Shown here: positions 46,344-55,214 of the stretch, one piece after another | Layout of the letters: each line of letters opens with the position of its first letter | How positions within the stretch are numbered: the first letter of the stretch is position 1 | Assembly (NCBI GenBank): GCA_963784615.1 | Contig: CAWASG010000001.1 | Location: forward strand, 1,736,001-1,800,000 | Source of the DNA: UBA11403 sp963784615 | GTDB lineage: Bacteria > Pseudomonadota > Gammaproteobacteria > Legionellales > Legionellaceae | Direction: 5' to 3' | Length of the DNA: 64,000 nucleotides | Translations under genes and position numbers: made by a program | Notes under the pieces: generated by a model | Seen by the model: only the letters and a program-made list of their open reading frames with translations | Databases searched by the model: none | Told to the model about the DNA's origin: nothing

Positions 46344-47547
46344 GCATAATCAAGACGTTGATATTTTAATTGTGGGTGGCGGTTTAATTGGTGCCACGCT
46401 GATGTTGGCGCTGGCGAACACGAAGTATCGCATCGTTCTGGTCGACGCGGTGCCCTTTTCATCAAGAACCGACCCTGATTTTGATGCCCGCAGTCTCGCC
46501 CTATCTCCCGCCAGTACCCGCATCATGCAAATGCTAGATATTTGGCCGCTGCTCGAAGCAAAAGCCTGCCCTATAGACACGATTCATGTGTCTGAACAGT
46601 ATGCGTTTGGGTGTGCGCATTTACGTAGCAATGGCATAGCCAAGCTCGGTCATGTGGTCGAACTACAAGACATCAGTCATGCCTTGCATCATCGACTGGA
46701 TTTGCAACAGGTTATAGCACCGGCTCAACTCGTCGCTCTGGATAAAGAACAAGGAATCGCCACCATTCGTCAAGGCGATACGCAATTACAAATCAAGGCG
46801 AAGCTCATCGTCGCCGCTGATGGTACCGATTCATCCGTGCGCGCCTTCTGTGACATGACAGCGAACATCAAAAATTATCACCAACATGCCATTGTTGCCA
46901 ATGTTGGCCTGGCGCGCGCACATCAACACATCGCCTATGAACGCTTTACCGCCAATGGTCCTTTGGCTCTGTTGCCCATGAACGGCCTGCGCGCTTCGAT
47001 GGTATGGGCGCTTCCGCCAGATGAGGCCAAAGAAACCATGGCATTAAGCGATAAAGATTTTTTAACGCGATTACAACGCAATTTTGGCTACCGCCTTGGA
47101 CGCTTTACCTCCGTGGGGAAACGCGTCTCATACCCCCTGCGACAAGTCACGATGCCCAAACAAACCTGCGGTTCCGTGGTCTTTGTCGGCAACGCTGCTC
47201 ACACGCTTCATCCCGTCGCCGGCCAAGGCTTTAACCTCGGACTGCGTGATGTCGCCATGCTCGCGCAATGCATTGTGCAACAAGGCATCAACCCGGCGAT
47301 GCTCACGCATTATGAAAACCTGCGAAAAGGCGATCAAACCAGCATGAGCCAACTCACCGATGGTTTAATTCAAGTGTTTACCAGCGATTTCCCAGGAATG
47401 GGACTCGCCCGTTGCGCAGGCCTTATCGCCTTTGATCAAATCCCGGCATTAAAAGCCATTTTAGCAAAATATGCCCGCGGCTTTGCCGGCATAACACCGG
47501 ATCTGGTTTGCCAAATTCCGTTTACTGGAGTCTGTAAAGATGAGTGA
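46336..47547 (+). CDS. ubiH: Ubiquinone biosynthesis hydroxylase UbiH
   Basis: UbiH is the FAD mono-oxygenase that hydroxylates the ring of octaprenyl-methoxyphenol in ubiquinone synthesis. It has an N-terminal Rossmann motif (ILIVGGGLIGATLMLALA), ADGTDSSVRAFC, and the second FAD motif GNAAHTLHPVAGQGFNLGLR. The 403 residues match the family. It overlaps pepP upstream and ubiI downstream by eight bases each, so the three are translationally linked. It should need UbiI and others in a complex at the inner membrane. Confidence 0.93.
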   Translation: MNKHNQDVDILIVGGGLIGATLMLALANTKYRIVLVDAVPFSSRTDPDFDARSLALSPASTRIMQMLDIWPLLEAKACPIDTIHVSEQYAFGCAHLRSNGIAKLGHVVELQDISHALHHRLDLQQVIAPAQLVALDKEQGIATIRQGDTQLQIKAKLIVAADGTDSSVRAFCDMTANIKNYHQHAIVANVGLARAHQHIAYERFTANGPLALLPMNGLRASMVWALPPDEAKETMALSDKDFLTRLQRNFGYRLGRFTSVGKRVSYPLRQVTMPKQTCGSVVFVGNAAHTLHPVAGQGFNLGLRDVAMLAQCIVQQGINPAMLTHYENLRKGDQTSMSQLTDGLIQVFTSDFPGMGLARCAGLIAFDQIPALKAILAKYARGFAGITPDLVCQIPFTGVCKDE

Positions 47548-48691
47548 AACAGTCGTCGTTGTCGGTGGTGGCGTTGTGGGTCTAAGTGCTGCATTAGCCA
47601 TGCATCAACGTGGGTATTCTGTGGTTTTATTAGATGCTGGTTCACTTCATATTGATGCCTCAACAATTAGCCCACGGGTTTATGCGATTAACCCCGCATC
47701 GCAGCGCTTGTTTCAACAGCTTGGAATTTGGGACGGGCTGGATGCTGCGCGATTATCTCCTTATCAACACATGCATGTTTGGGATGCGGCGACACATGCG
47801 CACATTGATTTTGATTCACGGATGATCGCAGCTTCCCAACTGGGTACTATTATTGATGAAGCCAATATAAGGCATGCTTTATTACAAGCCATTACGAAAA
47901 CTAATATTGCGTTGTTTCCAGAAAGCACGGTGATTTCCGTTACAGAACGTCCTGATGCCATTGAGGTTTGTACCGATCAAAGGTCTTTGTCTGCGGCGCT
48001 ATTGATTATTGCAGATGGCGCATCCTCATCCACCCGTGAGCTGCTGCATGTGCCGATGACCCAATGGTCGTACCATCAACATGCACTGGTTGCAACCGTT
48101 CAAACCGAAAAGCCACATCAACAAACCGCTTATCAAATCTTCAGCGCAGAGGGTGTATTAGCCTTCCTGCCGTTGGCAGACAAACATCAATGCTCTATCG
48201 TTTGGTCTTCGCGACCAAAGCTTACACAGCATCGCGTCAACTATGCAGAAGAAGAATTCAATCAACTATTGACCGCTGCATTTGAACATAAGCTAGGCCA
48301 AGCAACGGTTATCTCCAAGCGTCATGCGTTTCCGTTGCAAATGCGCCACGTGAAACAATATACCGGTTCACGCTGGATGCTCATGGGCGATGCGGCACAT
48401 ACCATTCATCCGCTGGCAGGTTTAGGACTCAACGTAGGTTTGGCAGATTTAACCGACTGGCTAACCCTGTTGAGTGATAAAAAACACAGTCTGAGCGCCA
48501 AAAAGACCCTGGGGGCGTATCAACGTCAGCGTAAATATGCCGTTTGGCAGGCCATAGCGTTGATGGAAGGCTTAAAAACCCTGTTTTTAACACCGTTAAC
48601 ACCGATTGCCACATTGCGAGGTTTGGGATTAAATTTGTGTAATCGTCTAACGCCACTGAAGCGACTATTTATTGAACACGCGGCTGGGTAA
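47540..48691 (+). CDS. ubiI: Ubiquinone biosynthesis hydroxylase UbiI (VisC)
   Basis: This FAD hydroxylase carries out another ring hydroxylation in ubiquinone synthesis. Motifs are VVVVGGGVVGLSAALAMHQRG at the start, IIADGASSSTRELL, and GDAAHTIHPLAGLGLNVGLAD near the end. It is paralogous to UbiH and follows it in the conserved order. A perfect hairpin (48684-48704) surrounds its stop codon. Confidence 0.92.
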   Translation: MSETVVVVGGGVVGLSAALAMHQRGYSVVLLDAGSLHIDASTISPRVYAINPASQRLFQQLGIWDGLDAARLSPYQHMHVWDAATHAHIDFDSRMIAASQLGTIIDEANIRHALLQAITKTNIALFPESTVISVTERPDAIEVCTDQRSLSAALLIIADGASSSTRELLHVPMTQWSYHQHALVATVQTEKPHQQTAYQIFSAEGVLAFLPLADKHQCSIVWSSRPKLTQHRVNYAEEEFNQLLTAAFEHKLGQATVISKRHAFPLQMRHVKQYTGSRWMLMGDAAHTIHPLAGLGLNVGLADLTDWLTLLSDKKHSLSAKKTLGAYQRQRKYAVWQAIALMEGLKTLFLTPLTPIATLRGLGLNLCNRLTPLKRLFIEHAAG

Positions 48692-48704
48692 TAAAATTAC
48701 CCAG
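48684..48704 (+). terminator. Hairpin at the end of the pepP-ubiH-ubiI operon
   Basis: CTGGGTAAT and ATTACCCAG form a perfect nine-pair stem with a three-base loop, spanning the ubiI stop codon. There is no T-run after it, so it may be an RNA-stabilising hairpin instead of an intrinsic terminator. Confidence 0.45.
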
Positions 48705-48772
48705 TAACATCGATCTATCAGACGTTGTGCCTACGAACGAACCTATCACAATTTGTGCAATGATCTACCAGT

Positions 48773-48890
48773 CGTCGTTGCGAGGCACGAAGCAATCCAG
48801 GGTTCGAAGCTTTGTTCTCTGGATTGCTTCGTGCCTCGCAACGACGCCACCTGCAAGTTCATTTCAGCTGTTTGTACCGAAGGTACTGGG
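48773..48890. repeat. Palindromic repeat family P, copy 4 with companion motif
   Basis: Arms 48773-48800 and 48819-48846 (CGTCGTTGCGAGGCACGAAG with CAATCCAG) are 28-base perfect inverted copies. They are followed by ACCTGCAAGTTCATTTC and TGTTTGTACCGAAGGTACTG to about 48890, the companion sequence also seen beside copies 1 and 3. Confidence 0.85.
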
Positions 48891-48937
48891 GCGCAGCAGC
48901 AACGACGAACCAATCAAAATTAAAAAACTGATGTGCT

Positions 48938-49378
48938 CTATTTCTGCTGACGCATGGCCTGTAATACATGTTGCATGGTTCTGAATTGATCACTCAACTG
49001 CAAATATAAATCTGCAAATTGACTGTCATGCAGCTCACTTACTGTTAAATAGGCTGATTGTCCTATATCTGAAAAATACTCAAGACCAACACGGCGTTTA
49101 TTCGCAATCCCCGGAAATAAACCACACAATAACAAGCTTTTATCCCCCACATCCTGGAGCAGTTCGAGACGTCGCCTTCCGGATACATTCATCGCTTCCA
49201 GAAAATCCATGGCGATAACCGATTCCATCAGTTGGGTTGTTTGTGAAAATCGCATCAACAAGAAAACTAAATAGCTTTCTGTATTTTCAGTTAAAACAAG
49301 CTGTGTATTTGCCTGAGCCTCATAAACCAGCGCATGCCATTGACTCATATCGGTGGGATGCAGAATTAACGTATTCAT
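48938..49378 (-). CDS. Conserved hypothetical protein
   Basis: A 146-residue soluble protein with no motif I recognise: MNTLILHPTDMSQWHALVYE, then a helical body (SYLVFLLMRFSQTTQLMESV, RRRLELLQDVGDKSLLLCGL FPG) and an ELHDSQFADLYLQLSDQF end. AGGTGG precedes the ATG by six bases. It is divergent from a small HTH-type gene across a spacer with a tandem repeat, which may indicate shared regulation. I cannot assign a function. Confidence 0.65.
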   Translation of the reverse strand: MNTLILHPTDMSQWHALVYEAQANTQLVLTENTESYLVFLLMRFSQTTQLMESVIAMDFLEAMNVSGRRRLELLQDVGDKSLLLCGLFPGIANKRRVGLEYFSDIGQSAYLTVSELHDSQFADLYLQLSDQFRTMQHVLQAMRQQK

Positions 49379-49461
49379 AGTTTTCCACCTGTGTCGTATT
49401 GCCTCACTTTAAGTTTAGCAAAATTTGTACCTTTTACATCTCCATAGACAACAAATTTTTA

Positions 49462-49506
49462 ATCCCAGACATCCCAGACATCCCAGACATCCCAGACATC
49501 CCAGAC
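49462..49506. repeat. Five tandem copies of a 9-bp repeat
   Basis: ATCCCAGAC is repeated five times without error between two divergent genes, and ends in the palindrome GACATCATGATGTC (49503-49516). Copy number could vary by slipped-strand mispairing and alter promoter spacing. Confidence 0.9.
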
Positions 49507-49626
49507 ATCATGATGTCATAAAGATTTGTACAAATACCTAAAATATAATTGCATCTGACTAAAGTCGTGATATATTCATATAGTCTTTATAGTCTAACCA
49601 ATCTAATTTTTTCAAGGAGTGAAAAA

Positions 49627-49899
49627 ATGAAGAATAAAGTTTTTTCTGAACGCTTTAATCGTGAGTTAACGCTATTAGATTTACCAGATGATCCATCCGA
49701 TAAACTGAAGGCCGTAGCAAAAGTATTTGGCGTAAGCCGCCACCTGGCCAATGCCATGATCTTAGGTCACTTGTCTCCGTCCGAAGTAGAGTTAAATAGA
49801 ATCGCTGAAGTGTTGGAAGTTTGCCCTCAATGGCTCTGTGGCAATACTGACAAGAAAAAAAGCTATTCCCGTCGTGAAAGCATGGAAACAACCGAGTAA
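49627..49899 (+). CDS. Small helix-turn-helix-like protein
   Basis: A 90-residue product starting MKNKVFSERFNRELTLLDLP. The middle (DKLKAVAKVFGVSRHLANAM ILGHLSPSEVELNRIAEVLE) reads as an XRE-type helix-turn-helix: helix, GVSRHLANAMI recognition pair, then EVLEVCPQWLCG, an ending often found in phage-like repressors. AAGGAG lies seven bases before the ATG at 49627; a longer frame from 49549 overlaps the upstream TATAAT-like sequence and is less likely. The purine permease gene starts two bases after its stop, so they are probably co-transcribed. Confidence 0.7.
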   Translation: MKNKVFSERFNRELTLLDLPDDPSDKLKAVAKVFGVSRHLANAMILGHLSPSEVELNRIAEVLEVCPQWLCGNTDKKKSYSRRESMETTE

Positions 49900-49901
49900 A
49901 T

Positions 49902-51173
49902 ATGAACAGAACCGATGAAGCGCCTTTATCGTTTAGAACGGAGATCCTCGCGGGGATAACGACCTTTTTAACCATGGTCTATATCGCCTTCGTCAACCCA
50001 AGCATTTTACATGACGCGGGCATGGATCAAGGCGCTGTTTTCACCGCAACCTGTCTTGTAACTGCATTCGCCTGTGCACTAACGGGCCTCATCGCCAATA
50101 CACCCATCGGCGTCGCCCCCGGGATGGCACTCAACATCTATTTTTCATACAGTGTCGTGCAAGGAATGGGTATTAGCTGGCAGCATGCGCTGGCGATGGT
50201 CTTTATTTCTGGGGTATTATTTTTTATCGTCAGCCTCACGGGATTACGGCGACTCCTCATCGAAGCCATTCCCCACAATTTACAAATTGCCATTTTAATT
50301 GGGATTAGTTTATTAATCGCATTGATTTCGCTAGAAACCAACCACATCATCGTCGCCGGAAATCATACCTTGATGCATTTTGGCAAGATTACGCGCCCCG
50401 AGACGCTGCTATTTTTTCTTGGTTTTGTACTGATTTTAACGTTGGATTATTTTCGCGTCACCGGTTCCATTATCATTGGCATACTATCCATCAGTGCATT
50501 GAGTTTAATGTTTGGCATCACCACATGGCATGGCGTGGTTGCATTACCTCCATCCATTGCCCCTACGTTTATGCAACTTGATTTCAGCGGCATGACCGAG
50601 ATAACCGCCATCAAAGCCACCTTCACCTTTTTCCTCATCGCAGTCTTTGATGCCACCGGAACATTAATTGGCTTATTAAATGATTCCGTTTTTAAAAATC
50701 AAGCCGATTACACCCAACGATTAAGTAAAAGTTTAACCGCAGATGCCACCGCTTCAGCCTTAGCGGGTTTGCTTGGCTCAGCCAGCACATCACCCTATAT
50801 TGAATCTGCTGCGGGGATTGAAGCCGGCGGCCGCACTGGCATCACTGCACTCGTCATTGCAGCCGGATTTATATTAATGCTCTTCTTCTTCCCCCTCGCC
50901 CAAGCCATCCCCACCTTCGCCGTTGGCCCCGCATTGTTATATGTTGCCTGTTGCATGATGAAGCATTTATCCGATTTAAAATTATCCAACATCACCGAAA
51001 CAGCTCCCGCCATGCTCACGATCATGATGATCCCTTTTACCGCGTCAATAGCCGACGGCATTGGTTGTGGTGTGATTCTTTACGTGTTACTCAAACTTCT
51101 TTCGCGCCAAAAAGTCAGCCCGTTGATGGTGATATTAAGCCTGGTATTTATTGTTTTTTTCCTGATTAGCTGA
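49902..51173 (+). CDS. NCS2-family purine permease (AzgA-like)
   Basis: A 423-residue transporter with about 12 membrane segments. The start FRTEILAGITTFLTMVYIAF VNPSIL and the following GMDQGAVFTATCLVTAFAC and PIGVAPGMALNIYFSYSV are signatures of the AzgA/PbuG branch (adenine, guanine, hypoxanthine import), as is the substrate-site helix AVFDATGTLIGLLND and GLLGSASTSPYIESAAGIEAGGRTG. Length agrees. It lies right behind the small HTH gene, suggesting that this regulator affects purine uptake. Confidence 0.88.
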   Translation: MNRTDEAPLSFRTEILAGITTFLTMVYIAFVNPSILHDAGMDQGAVFTATCLVTAFACALTGLIANTPIGVAPGMALNIYFSYSVVQGMGISWQHALAMVFISGVLFFIVSLTGLRRLLIEAIPHNLQIAILIGISLLIALISLETNHIIVAGNHTLMHFGKITRPETLLFFLGFVLILTLDYFRVTGSIIIGILSISALSLMFGITTWHGVVALPPSIAPTFMQLDFSGMTEITAIKATFTFFLIAVFDATGTLIGLLNDSVFKNQADYTQRLSKSLTADATASALAGLLGSASTSPYIESAAGIEAGGRTGITALVIAAGFILMLFFFPLAQAIPTFAVGPALLYVACCMMKHLSDLKLSNITETAPAMLTIMMIPFTASIADGIGCGVILYVLLKLLSRQKVSPLMVILSLVFIVFFLIS

Positions 51174-51214
51174 TCAAAACCTCCTCATTCAAACTACCGT
51201 TGCAAACCAAAAAA

Positions 51215-51298
51215 GGGCGAACGCCATTCGCCCCTACGAATAACCACCGAACCCATCGATTTAATCCAATCTCCGTAGGGGCGTGCGGCGCGCGCCCT
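51215..51298. repeat. Single REP/BIME copy upstream of the RAYT gene
   Basis: One copy of the unit found in the array downstream: hairpin GGGCGAACGCCATTCGCCC with CTACG, spacer containing CATCGATTTAATCC, then the inverse CGTAGGGGCGTGCGGCGCGC. It flanks the transposase gene at its 5' side. Confidence 0.85.
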
Positions 51299-51414
51299 CT
51301 GCCTACCTGCGCCGACCCCACAAACACAACAATAATTTTTTATAAAAGATAATGACAATTCATAATTCAAAATCTAAAATGCACTCGATCTCTTAGCCAA
51401 GATAAGGAAATGGC

Positions 51415-51954
51415 ATGAATTACGATCCAAAAGTCCATCGTCGCCAATCAATTCGATTAAAAGGATATGATTACGCTCAACAAGGCGCTTATTTTATAAC
51501 GATTTGTGCTTATGATAAAAAATGCTTATTTGGAAAAATAATCGACCATAAAATGGTGTTAAATCAATTTGGCATGATTGTTTACAAAGAATGGATGAAA
51601 TCTTCCAGCATCCGAAGAGAAATTGTATTAGATAGCGTTGTTGTCATGCCTAATCATATACATGGTATTGTTTTTATCTGTAATCAAACCACTCAGGATA
51701 AGCGACCGCCCTCCCCTACAACCCGATTAACTGGTTTAAAGTCTAGTTCAATACCTTCATTAATTGCCGGTTACAAATCCTCTGTAACCCGACAAATCAA
51801 CGAAATACGTATGATGCCCCATGCGCCTGTTTGGCAACGTAACTATTACGAACACATCATCCGTAATGAAGCATCATTAGAAAAAATTCGAGAATACGTT
51901 ATTTATAATCCACAAACATGGGAAAAAGATAAATTATTTAGTGACATAACATAA
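51415..51954 (+). CDS. REP-associated tyrosine transposase (RAYT, IS200-like)
   Basis: A Y1 HUH transposase of 179 residues. It has GAYFITICAYDKKCLFG near residue 25, the HUH metal motif in VVMPNHIHGIV near 80, and the catalytic tyrosine in NYYEHIIRNE near 142. This is the domesticated single-copy type that acts on REP hairpins rather than on its own ends. It is bracketed by one REP pair upstream and a long array downstream. GATAAGGAAATGGC lies before the ATG. Confidence 0.88.
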   Translation: MNYDPKVHRRQSIRLKGYDYAQQGAYFITICAYDKKCLFGKIIDHKMVLNQFGMIVYKEWMKSSSIRREIVLDSVVVMPNHIHGIVFICNQTTQDKRPPSPTTRLTGLKSSSIPSLIAGYKSSVTRQINEIRMMPHAPVWQRNYYEHIIRNEASLEKIREYVIYNPQTWEKDKLFSDIT

Positions 51955-51977
51955 ACCATAGATGCGCATGCGCTCAT

Positions 51978-53659
51978 TGCCTACCTGCACCCAATCTATC
52001 GATCTAAACTGCAAAAGGGCGAACGCCGTTCGCCCCTACGAATAACCACCGAACTCATCGATTTAATCCAATCTCCGTAGGGGCGTGCGGCGCGCGCCCT
52101 TTGCCTAACTGCGCCCAATCTACCGATCTAAACTGCAAAAGGGCGAACGCCATTCGCCCCTACGAATAACCACCGAACCCATCGATTTAATCCAATCTCC
52201 GTAGGGGCGTGCAGCGCGCGCCCTTTGCCTACCTGCACCCAATCTACCGATGTAAACTACAAAAGGGCGAACGCCGTTCGCCCCTACGAATAAACACCGA
52301 ACTCATCGATTTAATCCAATCTCCGTAGGGGCGTGCGGCGCGCGCCCTTTGCCTACCTGCACCCAATCTACCGATGTAAACTGCAAAAGGGCGAACGCCA
52401 TTCGCCCCTACGAATAAACACCGAACCCATCGATACAATCCAATCTCCGTAGGGGCGTGCGGCGCGCGCCCTTTGCCTGCCTGCGCCCAATCTACCAATC
52501 TAAACCGCAAAAGGGCGAACGCCATTCGCCCCTACGAATAAACACCGAACCCATCGATACAATCCAATCTCCGTAGGGGCGTGCGGCGCGCGTCCTTTGC
52601 CTACCTGCACCCAATCTACCGATCTAAACCGCAAAAGGGCGAACGCCGTTCGCCCCTACGAATAAACACCGAACCCATCGATTTAATCCAATCTCCGTAG
52701 GGGCGTGCGGCGCGCGCCCTTTGCCTACCTGCACCCAATCTACCGATGTAAACTACAAAAGGGCGAACGCCGTTCGCCCCTACGAATAAACACCGAACTC
52801 ATCGATTTAATCCAATCTCCGTAGGGGCGTGCGGCGCGCGCCCTTTGCCTACCTGCGCTCAATCTACCGATCTAAACCGCAAAAGGGCGAACGCCGTTCG
52901 CCCCTACGAATAAACACCGAACTCATCGATTTAATCCAATCTCCGTAGGGGCGTGCGGCGCGCGCCCTTTGCCTACCTGCGCTCAATCTACCGATCTAAA
53001 CCGCAAAAGGGCGAACGCCGTTCGCCCCTACGAATAAACACCGAACCCATCGATACAATCCAATCTCCGTAGGGGCGTGCGGCGCGCGCCCTTTGCCTAC
53101 CTGCACCCAATCTACCGATGTAAACTGCAAAAGGGCGAACGCCGTTCGCCCCTACGAATAAACACCGTACCCATCGATACAATCCAATCTCCGTAGGGGC
53201 GTGCGGCGCGCGCCCTTTGCCTGCCTGCACCCAATCTACCGATCTAAACCGCAAAAGGGCGAACGCCATTCGCCCCTACGAATAACCACCGAACCCATCG
53301 ATTTAATCCAATCTCCGTAGGGGCGTGCGGCGCGCGCCCTTTGCCTACCTGCACCCAATCTACCGATCTAAACTGCAAAAGGGCGAACGCCGTTCGCCCC
53401 TACGAATAAACACCGTACCCATCGATACAATCCAATCTCCGTAGGGGCGTGCGGCGCGCGCCCTTTGCCTACCTGCACCCAATCTACCGATCTAAACCGC
53501 AAAAGGGCGAACGCCATTCGCCCCTACGAATAACCACCGAACCCATCGATTTAATCCAATCTCCGTAGGGGCGTGCGGCGCGCGCCCTTTGCCTACCTGC
53601 ACCCAATCTACCGATCTAAACTGCAAAAGGGCGAACGCCGTTCGCCAAACACCGAACCT
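51978..53659. repeat. 124-bp tandem BIME array (13 units plus partial)
   Basis: The word GGGCGAACGCC starts at 52017, 52141, 52265, 52389, 52513, 52637, 52761, 52885, 53009, 53133, 53257, 53381, 53505 and 53629, exactly 124 bases apart. Each unit holds two inverted REP hairpins (GGGCGAACGCCRTTCGCCC with CTACG, and CGTAGGGGCGTGCGGCGCGC with CCC) separated by a spacer with CATCGAT. The last copy lacks nine bases and ends at about 53659. Several single sites vary between units. The frames inside are by-products. It is not a CRISPR array. Confidence 0.93.
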
Positions 53660-53709
53660 TCCATTGTCATCCGAACATGTTCAAACAGCGCGTTCGTTAT
53701 CACACTTGT

Positions 53710-54378
53710 TTAGGCAAAGTTGGCTGGGCTAGAAAATCCTTTAAGCTTGTCCGCTTCTCTCTGTGCCACCGCTAGCTGGAGATTTTTTGCTGCCGCTATC
53801 ACGGAAGGAGACCAAGACTCTGTTCGTGCAGCGGCTTTTGGTGATTCGATGGGGCCAAGCACTTGTACGACTGTTCGTCGCACTGGAGGGGCCTGTTTTG
53901 CCTTGAGGGCAGCTTGTTGAGTCGCCTCTATCCATGTCAACACGTCTTTTTTCCAGTTCAATGCTTGTTCAATGATTGACTTAACCGCCTCTCCAGTCAT
54001 GATTTGAAAACCTGGTGGCCTGGAGAGATCAATCTCTATCTGACGAGAGAAGCTCGCCGTTGTCGCCTTAATCTTTACTGCGTCTTGCTGAATCGCCCCT
54101 TCCGGAGACTCCCTCAAAGTTTGGCACTGTTCTAGCATGGAATTGACTAGGTTAATTATTTTTTGAATTAAATGTTGTTGTAAATCTGGCGATTGGGTGA
54201 TTAACCGAACATACACGGGGGGCAGGGTAAGACGATTCAAGTGATAATTAGGGGGAGGGGGACAAGGAACAACTTTATGGGGGTTAAATTCAAAAAAAAT
54301 TTTATTTACAAGGTCGTTGATGCTGGAGTCCCGGGTAGGAGATTGATGGCAATGGAAAAAATGCATAGAACTTTTCAT
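53710..54378 (-). CDS. Hypothetical protein
   Basis: A soluble protein of about 222 residues starting MKSSMHFFHCHQSPTRDSSI at 54378, where GGAAGTGAG gives a ribosome site (a longer frame from 54405 starts with TTG). It has a Pro-rich stretch (VVPCPPPPNYHLNRLTLPP) and helical segments around LQQHLIQKIINLVNSMLEQC. No signal peptide, membrane helix or recognised domain was found. It lies beside the repeat array and a toxin-antitoxin pair, in an accessory region; a secreted effector is one possible role but unsupported. Confidence 0.5.
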   Translation of the reverse strand: MKSSMHFFHCHQSPTRDSSINDLVNKIFFEFNPHKVVPCPPPPNYHLNRLTLPPVYVRLITQSPDLQQHLIQKIINLVNSMLEQCQTLRESPEGAIQQDAVKIKATTASFSRQIEIDLSRPPGFQIMTGEAVKSIIEQALNWKKDVLTWIEATQQAALKAKQAPPVRRTVVQVLGPIESPKAAARTESWSPSVIAAAKNLQLAVAQREADKLKGFSSPANFA

Positions 54379-54439
54379 TCTCACTTCCGTTTTCTTTCGT
54401 AACAAAGAACATATTAAATCATATATGTCATTTGTATTG

Positions 54440-54826
54440 TTATAGTGAATCTACATGCCGCACTAACTCGCTGTATTGTGGAAGGGTTTCATCATTTGTT
54501 AACAAGTTTAAAGGCTCACTCATTGCTTGTGCAATGAGCATGCGATCGAAAGGATCTTTATGATAAAGAGGCAGCTCTTTCGTCAGTTGCGCATGTTGCC
54601 AAGTAATGGCTAATGATTGCACGCCAATCTTTTCTATTTCCTGAATAAAAGTCGCTAGGTCTAACTGAAGTTTATTGAGCTGTATTTTAATACAAATTTC
54701 CCATATAGATGCGGCGCTAACATAAATAGTCTCCGCATCAAAAATATAACCCTTCGCTTTTTCAGGTAGTAATTTGGGTGCACTCACGGACAAAATGATG
54801 ATATGAGTATCGAGTAATATTTTCAT
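54440..54826 (-). CDS. vapC: PIN-domain toxin (VapC-like)
   Basis: A 128-residue PIN ribonuclease. The acidic residues of the active site appear in MKILLDTHIIIL (Asp), SAASIWEICIKI (Glu), HKDPFDRMLIAQA (Asp) and LLTNDETLPQY (Asp). VapC toxins cut specific RNAs such as tRNA or rRNA. The start overlaps the stop of the upstream antitoxin gene by four bases (ATGA), the standard antitoxin-first coupling. Confidence 0.9.
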   Translation of the reverse strand: MKILLDTHIIILSVSAPKLLPEKAKGYIFDAETIYVSAASIWEICIKIQLNKLQLDLATFIQEIEKIGVQSLAITWQHAQLTKELPLYHKDPFDRMLIAQAMSEPLNLLTNDETLPQYSELVRHVDSL

Positions 54827-55074
54827 AATAATTCATCATCACCTTTTTCAAATAACGCGGTGACTTCATCAGGTAACGGGGCATTAAAATCGTCAGAAAC
54901 TTTAATCTCACCCTCCATTGTACCAAATTTAAACTGCTTTTTTGGTGCATCAAATGGGATGATTTTTGCCCAAGGTTTACCAGACTTTGCGATAATGATT
55001 GTTTCACCGTTATGCGCTTGCTCAACCAGCTTAGAAAGATGTGTTTTAACCTCGTAAATGTTTAATTGTTGCAT
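54823..55074 (-). CDS. Antitoxin of the Phd/YefM family
   Basis: The 83-residue protein begins with the Phd/YefM DNA-binding fold: NIYEVKTHLSKLVEQAHNG, followed by IIIAKSGKPWAKIIPFDAP, a motif found at this position in most members, and a C-terminal toxin-binding tail (EVTALFEKGDDELL). GGGAGC lies six bases before the ATG. It would repress its own operon and neutralise the PIN toxin. Confidence 0.9.
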   Translation of the reverse strand: MQQLNIYEVKTHLSKLVEQAHNGETIIIAKSGKPWAKIIPFDAPKKQFKFGTMEGEIKVSDDFNAPLPDEVTALFEKGDDELL

Positions 55075-55214
55075 ACAATAGCTCCCTACTTAATTATAAG
55101 TAATTATAGCTTAACTTGACCAGCTTGGTCAAATAAGTCCATGGAGTCACATCTTAAAATAAATTGCCGCCCTTTTTTTTCTTCAATTAAACTGTGTACA
55201 ACCGCCAATAAACC

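Noticed and set aside
49526..49549. Sigma-70 promoter TTGTAC / TATAAT before the HTH gene
   Set aside because: The spacing is only 12 bases, too short for a normal promoter, although TATAAT alone could still be a -10 box.
52244..53269. Reading frames of about 93 codons inside the tandem array
   Set aside because: They merely reflect translation of the repeat (124 is not a multiple of three, so frames shift) and have no ribosome sites.
51978..53659. Possible CRISPR array
   Set aside because: The repeated unit is 124 bases with no unique spacers; each unit is nearly identical and made of REP hairpins, and no cas genes are present.
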